The notes beneath the pieces were generated by a model. It had not been told where the DNA came from. It worked only from the letters and a program-made list of their open reading frames with translations, and did not search any database. DNA of 64,000 nt from Poecilobothrus nobilitatus (lineage: Eukaryota; Arthropoda; Insecta; Diptera; Dolichopodidae), in the NCBI GenBank assembly GCA_947095535.1, contig OX352774.1:207750965-207814964 (forward strand), read 5' to 3'. How positions within the stretch are numbered: position 1 is the stretch's first letter; every line of letters starts with the position of its first letter. Of the stretch, positions 50,725-62,200 are shown one piece after another. A program made the position numbers and the translations under genes.

Positions 50725-53064
50725 TTATTTACATTCTGAAAATTAAAAATAATTATATTAAAGTAAAACAAAATACATATAAAAGAAAGATATAAATTTA
50801 CTGTCAGTTAAATCCCATCCAATTGGTACATTCAATTTTTTATTTTCTGTTTCTAGCCATTTTTTTAATGGTTCAAAATATTCCAATAAAGCAGATGCAG
50901 TCATTATACGTTCACCTGACATTACTTGAAGAGCATCTTTCCAATGTTTTGATGCACCTAATTCCAACATTGATCTATTCAAACAAATAAACAAAAGATA
51001 ATCAAATTATTATCTAAAACATTATTTTTTTAAGTTAAAATTTACTTGAAAGCATTTCCAGCTGCTTTGCTACCATAAATATCACAATTATCTAAAGTTA
51101 ATATTGGATCATCTTTTACATATTGACCAGCTTTAATGCATAAAGCTTTGTGAAATTGAAATTGGAAAATATGTGCAGCAAAGTATCTAAAAAATAAAAC
51201 ATAGAAATTATATTATTTTAATAATATTTAATGAAAGAAATAAATTAACAACAAATATAATTTTACCTTAAATATTCAACATCGGCATCAATATGATATT
51301 TTGCTGTTGGATCAAAATCATTTTCACTTCTATCAACAGCTGGTTCAATACCACCAAATTCTGATCTCATTTTCCAAAAAGCACAATTCATTTCATTTTC
51401 TTTAATTTCATTTCGAAAAACAGCATAACGATATTTATCTAAGGTATAAGCAAATGGTAAAAATGCAACTTTTTTTAATGCCTACAAAAAAAAAACAAAT
51501 ATTAAAATCATAAACATATAATACAAAATTTGTTTTTTAAATTTACATACCGTAACAAATAATTCATTAATTCGACTCTCTTCGTCATATTTAAAATCTT
51601 TTAAAAGACCAATTTTTGTTAAATGTTTTGGTGTTGATACCGACAATGCAATAACATCTCCAACAGCTTCATGAAAACCTGGATTTGGTGCACCTCTAAA
51701 TGGAACCGGTTCTAATTGATATTGTAAATAATATTGTATATGTCCTAATTCATGATGTACAATATACAAATGTTCCATATTAACTTTAGTACATTGTTTT
51801 ATTCGAACATCATCAATTTGAAAAAAATCCCAAGCACTTGCATGGCATATTAAATTTCTTCCATCAGATGGTTTTTCTAAAACACTTTTAGTCCAAAATC
51901 CTCTAAAAAAAAAAATAAAAATAAAATTTTTATTTTATTTTAATAATTGACATCGACATTTTATATACTTTGGTAATTTTGTCATATTTATTGATTGAAA
52001 GAAATCATCACCCATTTCAAAAATTTTCACAGGAGTATATTCTTGTTTAATCATTTCATCAGTTACATCAAAAAATGGTTTGTCAGGATATGGTGTTAAA
52101 AGATCAACAATTGGATGCCATGTTTGACCCCATAAATTTCCAAGCAAATGAATTGGTAAATTACCATGTTCAGAAATTGCTTCTTTACCATAATGTTGAC
52201 GTAAACGATAACGTACATAAGCATGTAATTGTTTATAAAATGGTAAAAGTTCATTATATATTTCTTCTAAATTCTTTTCAAAATCAGGATCATCATATTC
52301 ATCAATCCAATCTTCTGCCATTGAAGAAAAACCTAAAAAAAATTATAAATATAATACATATTTTGAAATGTTGGTCTTTAAAAGAAAACACCGCCACCGC
52401 ATATAAACTTACTATTTAATTTTGCTGCTTGTCGACTTATTTCTATGTAATTCAGAAAATCATTTTTAACTGGAGTTCCAGCATTATCATAAAATTCTTT
52501 CCAATAATATTTTAATTCTTCTGGATCACGACTTTTTCTAACTATATGCTCAACTTCAGGTTCTAATGACATTTTACAATTTTCGGAATTTTTATATTCA
52601 CAAATTTTAACTTTAGCATAATTTGTTTGCATTTTACTAATTGCATTCAATAATTTATTATAATCATCTTCTGGTAATGCATTATATCCTAATTTTGACA
52701 AACGTTTTATTTGTCTTTTTGACCATTCATTTTTAACTTCATTATATTTTCGCAATAAAATATCTTCAGCAATATCTTTAAAAAATTGTGCATTTTTTGT
52801 TGTTATTTCAATCATTTTATTTTGATTCTCATCCGTTACATTTATATTGTACTGATATTTACTTTCATACTCTTCATATTTTTTCTCCATTAATTTTGGA
52901 TTCAAATCAAACAAATATTGTTTTACTTCTGCTTCTAATGAAGAACATGAATTTTGTTCTGAATCTTCAGTACATAATACTGAAGTTGGACTTCCTATAA
53001 TTAAATTCACTACCAAACATAATAGAAATAAAATCATATTAGAAAGAAAGTGTCCAAAATTCAT
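50725..53064 (-). CDS. Ance-like: angiotensin-converting enzyme-like dipeptidyl carboxypeptidase (Ance-like)
   Basis: Seen: seven exons in transcription order, 53064..52413, 52332..51969, 51902..51551, 51481..51267, 51186..51046, 50974..50802 and 50735..50725, giving 635 residues, the usual size of single-domain insect ACE. The signal peptide covers residues 1-31 ([14 protein letters not shown] core). The zinc site HELGH is at 389-393 with Glu417 in [27 protein letters not shown] and LGASKHW are all family hallmarks. The chain ends DLTDKCK* thanks to an 11-base last exon. Known: secreted metallopeptidase removing C-terminal dipeptides. Inferred: active and soluble. The variant [13 protein letters not shown] differs from the usual RDGANPGFHEA before the Glu ligand. 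It is head-to-head with the ZAD gene, 1.35 kb apart. Confidence 0.93.
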
Positions 53065-54410
53065 TTTTATTTTTTGTTTTACAATAGTTGCATATAAACG
53101 TCTTTTCTTGACTGTAGTTCGATTTATAGTAAATGATTATCTAAAAATAAAACATTATATTTTTATAAAAAAATAATTCTTCATCACAATTAAATAATTA
53201 AATATAAAAAGTAGATTAAAAAAAAAAATCAAACATTGATAAGCTTGAAAAGGTCACTTTGAGAAAATGAAAAAGTTTTACATACGAGTTTTTAAAATGT
53301 AATTAGTAATTACATACAAGTTGTCTAGCTAGTACAAATAAAAGGTAACTCTTTTAGCCCTCGTATCGTATCCGTATGAGTTGAAAATAAAAAAAAATAA
53401 GCAATAATTTGAAATCTAACAAAAACATATAATTTTTATTGATTTCATATGATTAAAATAAAATTATACCTAATGATAACCTGCTTCAGTGACATTGTTT
53501 TGACTTGAGAAATTGGAAGAGAATTGAGAATGTAAATAAACAAAAAAAAGCAGAAAAAAAAATTAAACTAAAAATAAGTAAATAACAAGTAAATAACCTT
53601 CAAACATAACAAATAAATGTCATTTACCGGCATTTTAAATGACGTCACTAAATCCAAATAAATTCTGATAAGTTAAAATATTTTACCATTTATTAAGAAA
53701 ACAAAATTATTTAAGATGTTATTTTAAAATTTGACAGCTAATCTAATTTAAATTGAATATTTACTACATAAGTTAAAAAATTTTTTTACAATCTAATAAG
53801 CAGATAAACCTTTATTCGAAATATGAATGGTAAAAAAAAAAAATTCTAAGGGTATTTTGGTCAGAGAACCTTACAAATGAAGAAGGTCTATACAAATTGA
53901 AGACGGAAAACCATAATAAATAAAATTCACAACTGAATCAATCAAAGAAATAGAATCACCAGACTGCATTTTGTCAGTTTTACCTGATTTTATATTTACG
54001 TAGTAGAGCTATTAAAAAAAATTAAAAACAAAAATTTTGGGTGAAATCTCAAAAAATTAACTTTTTTAATAAGGATATATTTCCAAACCTAATATTGTAA
54101 TCAGTAAAACCTGGTAAAACCAAATTTATTTTTGGTTTACACAATATTTTACGATAGATGTCTCTAAAAGCAATATAATTAATTATGATTATATATAATT
54201 AAAATAGATGTCAAAAGTTTTAGTAGTAATTGACATACTTGACATATTATGAAAAAAATCATATCAAAAAATCAGATTTGTTTATTTCGTCTATTTTAAT
54301 AACTTTTATTTAGAAGTGAAAAAAAAAAACAAACAAAAACATAAAAAAGACAATATTATTCAATATTTTCATAAATATTTATTAAATTTTTGTTAATTAA
54401 TATAAATATA
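53065..54410. other. divergent intergenic region between the ACE and ZAD genes
   Basis: Holds both 5' ends. AT-rich with short A runs. No clear TATA or initiator could be assigned among the many AT matches. Confidence 0.45.
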
Positions 54411-55968
54411 ATGAATTGGGAAAATTTATGTCGTTTTTGTGGAATCCAATATGAAAAAGAATTGGATTTAAAAAATCAATCCATGGAAATATTATTAGAA
54501 GTTCTTCAGAAATTATTTTTTGTAAGTTTTAATTTTAAATATATTTTTAAATATTGTTCTTTTTATAATTTTTAAAAATATTTTACATAAAAATTTTTAG
54601 ATTAATGATTCTGAGTTAAATTTTAAAGTTTGTACAAGATGTTATGATTTTATTAATTCCATATGTAAATTTTATGAGAAAGCAAAAAAAGTTGAAAATA
54701 TCTTTTTAGAATTGAAAAATTCAACGATTAAATCTGAAATTGATATTGATAAAAATAAATCAAATTCCAAATTAGAAATTTCAACTGAAAATATTCATTC
54801 AGATAATGAAGCTCAGATTGAGAAAAGTTGTGAAATAACAAAAAGATTAAAAGAATTCAATAAAAGAGAAATTAAAACAAATATCAGGGAAAATGAAGAC
54901 TTAAATTTAATTCATAATGGCAAGCAATTATTTGGTACTAGTCAGAAAAAAAATTCTAATGAAAATGTAAATATAAGAAAAAAATATGATATAAATTTAA
55001 GAAATCAAACAACAAAAACCATTTATTCTGTAAAATCGATTGAAACGAATCAAATCAAACAGGCAAAAATTAAATGTACAATTTGTAATATGATATTCTA
55101 TCGTGAAAGTAATTTTACAACACATAATAAAAAAATTCATAGTATAATTGAAGAAATTGAACCATGTAATGCATGTGGTAAAAAATTTTCAAGTAAAGGA
55201 ACATTACGAGCACATGAAAAACTGCATTTATCATTGGAAGAAAAAGAAAAATATTATTTTAAATGTCCACATTGTAATATTAAATATCCACAGAGAGCAC
55301 AAATGTTAAATCATATTCGTAGAATCCATTCAAAAGAAAGACCATTTATATGTGAAAGTTGTGGTAAAGCTTATACATCACAAAATAATTTATATTCACA
55401 TAGAAAAGAAGCACATGAACGTATTGAAACTGCATGTCCAATATGTAAAAAAATATTTAAAACAGCATCCAGAATGAGGGTATGTATTAATTTTATATAC
55501 TTTTCAAAATTTCTTTTCAATTTCTTTTTTAAATTTTTTGTTTTTTTTTTTTAGAATCATATTAAATGTCATAAAGAACCATCAATTCCGTGTACAATTT
55601 GTGGGGATTTTCTAAAATCAAAAAAAAATCTTAAAAATCATATGTTAATACATTCTGATGTTAAAGCATATAAATGTAATTATTGTCAAAAAGAATTCAA
55701 ACGCGATATAACATTACAACTTCATATGCTTATACATACTGGTCTGAGACCATTTATATGTCGTTTTTGTGGTCAAAGCTATGCACATCCATCAAATTGT
55801 AAAAAGCATGAACAACAATTACATACATATGAATATCAAAATGCTGTTAATAAAACTCAAGGTATAAATATTCCTTTAAGAAAATTTGAAAAATTACCAA
55901 ATATTAAACAATTACATGAAATGTTGGAAGATTTAAAAGTTGGTGGAGAAATAAATTGTATTATTTAA
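54411..55968 (+). CDS. ZAD-domain C2H2 zinc-finger protein (eight fingers)
   Basis: Seen: three exons, 54411..54521, 54601..55479 and 55555..55968, joined in phase 0; 467 residues. An N-terminal ZAD has its CxxC pairs split by intron 1 (CRFC at residues 7-10; CTRC in exon 2). A Lys/Asn/Glu-rich linker of about 120 residues follows. Then come eight C2H2 fingers (CTICNMIFY..., CNACGKKFS..., CPHCNIKYP..., CESCGKAYT..., CPICKKIFK..., CTICGDFLK..., CNYCQKEFK..., CRFCGQSYA...); intron 2 cuts finger 5. A short C-terminal tail follows. Known: ZAD proteins are insect nuclear DNA-binding factors that dimerise through ZAD. Which orthologue this is I cannot tell. Overlapping AATAAA signals follow at 55984-55993. 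Confidence 0.93.
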
Positions 55969-56509
55969 AACAGAAAAACAATTAATAAATAAAACATATT
56001 TAAACTTTAAAATGTTGAAATAAATTGTATTCTAAAAAACAAATATGTACTTAATTTTATTTTTATCCTTTTTTTTTTATTTAAAGTAACCGTTATTTTC
56101 AAGAACTCAATTTTATATAATGAGAAAAGAATGATAAAAATAAATTAATTATTATATCTTTTCACAGATGTCTCTATTCACTATAAAAATATATTAATTT
56201 TATGTAAATTACCATCCCAACCAGATGTCATGTCACTTTAAAAACATATCAACAGTCTTATTTTTTTTTTTTGCTTTAATTACAATGACGTCATGAATTT
56301 TAGTACATATTTGACATTTATAAATCTACTAGAAATTACGAGGAAATTTGTTTTCCTATTTTTAATTTAAAAAATTTATTTATTATTTAACAAAACCAAT
56401 AAAATTCTTTTTAACAAATATATTATATTAATATTAAATTTTATAAAATAAGTGCTTTATTTAGAATATCAAAAATTTATTTAATATATTAAAATTAAGG
56501 AGGGAAAAT
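55969..56509. other. intergenic between the ZAD and ING genes
   Basis: 540 bases holding the poly(A) region of the ZAD gene and the 5' flank of ING. AT-rich; no other feature. Confidence 0.5.
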
Positions 56510-59272
56510 ATGGCTTCAATTGTTTACTTGGAGCATTATTTAGATGGTGAGTAAATTTGTACATAAGTATAAATTTGTTGTGATATTTATATTATAATAT
56601 TATACGTAGTATATTCTAAATATAGATTTAAAGTTTTTCAATTATAAAATTACAATTTTTTTTTTTAACAATTTTGTGTATTGCCTTTTTTTTTTTTTAG
56701 TTTAGAATTTTTGGAGATAATTGTAATGAAGTTCTTGTTCGTTAAATTTATTTAATTTTTTTTTTGACTTTGTAGTAATATGATTGAAAATTAATTTAAA
56801 TTGAAATGCCCTTTAACTATATATTATAATATAACCAACCAACAACCATCAACCAATCAACCAGTTAACAAATATTAAACTCAGGATTTAACCAGAAAAA
56901 TCAGCTGTAAATTGGTTGTGAATTAATTTCAAAAGAAAATAAAAAAAAAAAAAAAAAACAAGAAAAAAGGAACTGGATTGACATCTTTTTTTTCCATCAT
57001 CTCTGTGTTGTCTATAGGCAGTAGGAGTATAATAAAAAAAAAAAATATTTTATAGATACATACAATATAAAGTTAGTTTTAATACTAACAACTAAACGAT
57101 ATAATAATGTGCAATTCATTATTCAGTTCAGTTAATATTAAAACATAAAAAGATACAAAACAAATCTGGTTTTAAATTACATATAAACATTTTCTCTTGT
57201 TTTTTAATTGAGGGTATATTGCTCACAACACAACATACAAGTTTTCATTTACAAGAAAAAAAATTAATTCAATATTGTATTTACAATATTGAAAAGTAAT
57301 AAAATATTTTAAAATATTTTAATATTGTTATATTTAAAAAACAGATTAAAAGTAAAATATTGAAAAAAGAAACAAAATGAGTATAAATTATACAGCCTTA
57401 TATCAAGGTAAGTTAAACAAAAAAAAAACGTATTCAAGGATCTGGTATGAGTTTTTCAGTATACAAAATGGAAATATACTTATCTTATATGTAATACAAT
57501 CAAATAAAAGAAAGAAAAAAAGCCTATTAATAAAGCAGTCCCCATTTTTAAATTTCAATAAAATTTTGATGCCTATTAAAAATTTCAAAATTAAATTGAA
57601 TTTTATTGTTATTTTTATTAACAAAATTTTTGGACTTACTTTAGTTTTCTAATTTTAGGTCTGGAATCACTTCCAAATGAATTACAACGTAATTTTAAAT
57701 TAATGCGTGATTTAGATGCAAGAGCGCAAAATGAAATGAAAAAAATTGATGAAAAAGCCAAAGAATTTATGAAAGCTCAAATTCATAATAAAGAATCATT
57801 AACAGAAGATGTAAGAAAAGAAAAATTACGTGAAATACAAGAATTATTTAATAAAGCAAAAGAATATGGTGATGATAAAGTTCAATTAGCTATACAAACT
57901 TATGAATTAGTTGATAAACATATTAGAAAATTAGATTCAGATTTAGCTAGATTTGAAGGTGAAATACAAGATAAAGCATTATCCACAAGAAGTAAATCAG
58001 AAGAAACAGTTGCAAAGAGTAAATAAAATATACATAATTTAATTTTTTTATATATTTTTAAATTATGAATTTATAATGTTTTATATTGTAGAAGGACGAA
58101 AAAAAGTCAAAGATACTAAAGCAATTGGAAAGAAAAGGCGTACTAATGGCTCATCTGATGATGATACAACTGTTGTCAAAGAAAAACAAGAGAAAACTAC
58201 AACAAAAAATAAAAAGCAGAAGGTAAATCAAGAAAACGAAAAAACAACTGGTCGTAAAGGTCAAAAGGTAAATTTCATAAAAATCATTTCATTTCATCTT
58301 CAGTTTAAAAGTTATATAAATATTTTTAATATATTTTTTATTTTCAAAATATAGTTGGTTTTTTTAGTTAAATTAATTTTTTGTTATTTTGTTAAATAAA
58401 AATTTTCGGATTAAAAAAAAAAAAATTTAAATTTAAAACATACATTAAAAAAAAAAAAAATATGTACTTAATTATTTTATTCTTCAGTTGAAAATACAGG
58501 TATTTATGTAATAATGCTTTTTACAATTTCAAAAACAAAAAAAAATAACTGATAATTTCCATGATATTAGAAATGCATGTAAAAAAAAAACAATTTCATC
58601 TTAATTTGCATTTATTAATTCATTTTTCATAAAACACGCAAACAAATCGCTAATTTTTATTTAAATCGCTTTTTAAAAACATTTCAATTTTGCTTAATTT
58701 CGCTTCCATTATACTTTTTTTTTTATTAAAGTTATTTTGATGGCAAAATAAAATAATAAAAACTGACAAATATTAAAATATACATACTTTAATTATTAAA
58801 GTATAGTATTAAAAGTATACATTTATTTTGCAATCAATTTAAAAATCATTCATAAAAACTTTTAATTGTTAATTATGTTATGAAATTAGAAATATTTATT
58901 ATATTTTTTTATTTTTGAATTTAGAAAAATGCTGAAACTGAAGAAATAGCTCAAGAAGCTGGTCATTTAACAGCAACACATCCAAGTGATGTATTAGATA
59001 TGCCTGTAGATCCAAATGAACCAACATATTGTTTATGTCATCAAGTGTCATATGGTGAAATGATAGGATGTGATAATCCAGATGTAATATATTATATTTT
59101 TATTAATAAACATGAGAATTTTATTTTTTTTTTTAATATTCATTTTAAAATTATGTTTTTTTAATTTTAGTGTCCAATTGAATGGTTTCATTTTGCTTGT
59201 GTTGGTCTTACAATTAAACCAAAAGGAAAATGGTTTTGTCCGAAATGTGGCCAAGATAGAAAAAAGAAATAA
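56510..59272 (+). CDS. ING4/5: ING4/5-type inhibitor of growth protein (PHD finger)
   Basis: Seen: exons 56510..56546, 57659..58018, 58092..58267, 58925..59083 and 59171..59272; 277 residues, near the usual ING4/5 size. The start [20 protein letters not shown] matches the ING N-terminal helical region, which continues through LMRDLD and [19 protein letters not shown] basic, Lys-rich middle ([24 protein letters not shown]) resembles the nuclear localisation region. The C-terminal PHD has the C4HC3 pattern ([35 protein letters not shown]) and ends QDRKKK. Known: ING4/5 reads H3K4me3 within HBO1/MOZ-type acetyltransferase complexes. A second possible first exon lies at 57377..57407. Neighbour relation to the ACE cluster looks incidental. 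Confidence 0.95.
57377..57407 (+). CDS. ING4/5: candidate alternative first coding exon of the ING gene
   Basis: An ATG in good context (acaaaATGag) opens [10 protein letters not shown] and ends at a G|GTAAGT donor in phase 1, exactly the phase of exon 1 at 56510. Joined to 57659 it gives [20 protein letters not shown]... The product would lack the YLEHYLD motif. Frame and donor agree, but use cannot be shown without transcripts. Confidence 0.5.
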
Positions 59273-62200
59273 AATTAAAGTACACATTACGCATATAGGA
59301 TATAAAAAAAGAAATATCAACAAAGGGAGCTCTTTTTTAAAATTAGATAATAAATTTTAAATGTTTTTTTTGTTTAACAGTATTGATATTGATGAAATTA
59401 ATATTAATGATGATTTAATTGATAAAAAAAAAGAAATGATTCAGTAAAAAAAAAAAATAAAAAATAATGTCCTGTTTTAGTGAAATTATTATTTAATTAT
59501 TGTAAAAGTTCAAAAGAATGTATTTTTGAATGAGAAAAAAAATGGGGTTTTTTTTCTCCATTTCTATTTTTTTTTTTTTTTTTAAATGTATTTATTATGT
59601 ACTTTAGAATTTTTAAAATGAAAAATCATTTAAATTATGTATAAAATTTATTATTATGATAAATAAAAAAAAAAAGATATAAATATTTATTTAAATTATT
59701 ATTTTATTTATAATTTAATTTTTAATTAATGTCAGAAATGATTATTTTCTTTGAAATGTTGAAAAGGACACTTGTATAAAGTGACACTACGGAAATAATA
59801 AATTTTAGTCTTGATTATATTTTTATATTCATTAATTTAGATTGAATTGTTTTTTTTTTTTTTTGTATTGTTTCCACCACAATAAAGGGAAAGTATAAAG
59901 AGTCGGATTAAAAATTCTAAAAATTTGCAATAAAAATATAAATTGTTTGATCTACTAGATCTAGTTTAACTACAAAAATTTAAGTATCTTCGTGTTAAAA
60001 ATAAACTTTAAAAATTTAAGCCGTCAACTTATTCAATTTCGACTAATAAAATATTAAAAAAAAAAATGGAAAATAAATTCTGTAAGTAACATAAATGGCA
60101 GATGGAAATAATTACTTGGTGTAAAAGTTAATTTAAATAAAATTTTTATAAATATTTTACAAACCTCGAATTTTTTTCAATAGTATGATTTTCTAAGGAT
60201 CAAAAAAAAATATTACGTATTTTATAACAGTTTTTTTTTTGGTCAATGATCATGTTTGTAAAATATAAGTTCTATTCTACTGACATTGAATTAAAGAAAA
60301 AATTAAATAAGAAAAAAAAAAGGAATTATATAATTTATTCAGAATTGTTGCTATTCCGAATGCCGCTGGTCATTCTATTTTCTTCTAACATACGTTCTGT
60401 TGCAATGGAGGGTAATTTTCTATATATAGTACGTATGAATATTTTTATATTAAAATTCCTTTAAAAACCAATTATTCATGAAATTCATTTATGTATATGA
60501 ATCAACTTTAAAGAATGTAATAAGCCTATTTAAGGTTTCAATTCCTAATAACCATGCCTAGGATATTTTATATTGTGCTCGCGAATAAAAAAACCAGTAA
60601 TGTTACCATGACTCGATTGCTAAACAAAAAAAAAATATAAACTACACAATGAAGTAATTAAAAAGAAGTGAGGAAATCTATTCAAATATAATAAAAAAAA
60701 GGCAATAATTTAAACACGATAAGAAAATTAATCATAACTTGCCTATCTAAAGATTTGTTTAAAATAATATTTAACTTACTATGGTGCAGAATTTAGAGTT
60801 AGAAAATAGTAACTAGAGTTAGTAAATAATTGCAAAAGTTTTGAATTATTTTATATGAATTTTTCTATATAAAAATAATTTATATAGAAACCTTTTTATA
60901 TAAAAAGGTTCATAGACATTTTAAAAAATTTTAAGAAAAGTTAAAGAATTTAATAAATTTTTATTAATGGGAGCATGTACAGTCAGTGTTTTTAAGTATG
61001 ATAATAATGAAGGTGGTCAAAGGTGGAATAGGGGGAATGCAAACAAACAAAAAGTTTTGTCAGAGAAGTTTATTATTAAAAATTCTTGTAAAATAGAACC
61101 TTGAAATTTTTTGAAAAATGTTTTAATAAACTTATTACTTTTTTTTGTCATCACAGCTATTAAAACTTAACCATTTAACCACTTAACCATTTTTTCAATT
61201 GTACTTTAACAACGTTTGTCTCATCTCAACACATTAAAACTCTGGCTTTTGGTAATTTAAACAGAATTTAAAGTTTATTCGTTATTTTTACTAGGCATGT
61301 CGTATTATTCCAGATTTATGCTTCTAAATTTATTTCGAATAATATACTAAATTTCTTTATTCATCCCTTAGTTTAAAAATCTTATACTTTCTACACCTCT
61401 AATAAAAAAGTTAATTTAAACAAAAAAAAATAAGACTTTTTTTATTTTATAACTTACGATTTAATTTATTCTCATTGTTTTTTTTTTTAAATAAATTATT
61501 ACATCTACATAAATTTTATTTATATATTTATATCATTTTTAATTATTATTTTCTTTTTTTTTCTTCTCTCTTTTTGGATAAAATTTGCTTCTATTTTTTA
61601 TCATTTACATTTACATTTAAATATTTTTATTTTGTTTTTTAAATTTCAATCAAAAAAATTTTTTTTTATTTTAAGATTAATCTTTATTTTTATTTGTGAT
61701 AGTCAATTTACATTTTATTTTATTTTTTTTTTCATTTTCTATATTCAAATTTATTTTAAATTTAATTTAAAAATAATTCAATCATTTTCATTCAAATGTT
61801 TATTTTTTTGCAAAAATTTTTATATTTTTAAGAAAATATGGCAAAAGAACAACTAAAGACAGAAAAACAAAAACGATTTTATTATAAAAAGATTTCGATA
61901 CTGAAAAAAAAAAAAATTTACCTCAGGTAACAACCAATATTCAGTTAAAATAACAATTTAATTGATAAATGGTAAAATTTAAAATTAGGAATAATTACAG
62001 TTAATTTTACTTGGTAGAAATTCACAATTCGGTTTAGATTCAAAATTAACCCTAAAGATCACACATAAATTTATACTGCATTTAAAGTTAAATACTATTA
62101 CAGAAAGGAGTAGTTAAATAACCATATAAATAGCTAAAATGCAACTATTATCTACTATCGTGAAGCAGTTGTCATAGTCATAGTCATAAAGTAGCAGTTA

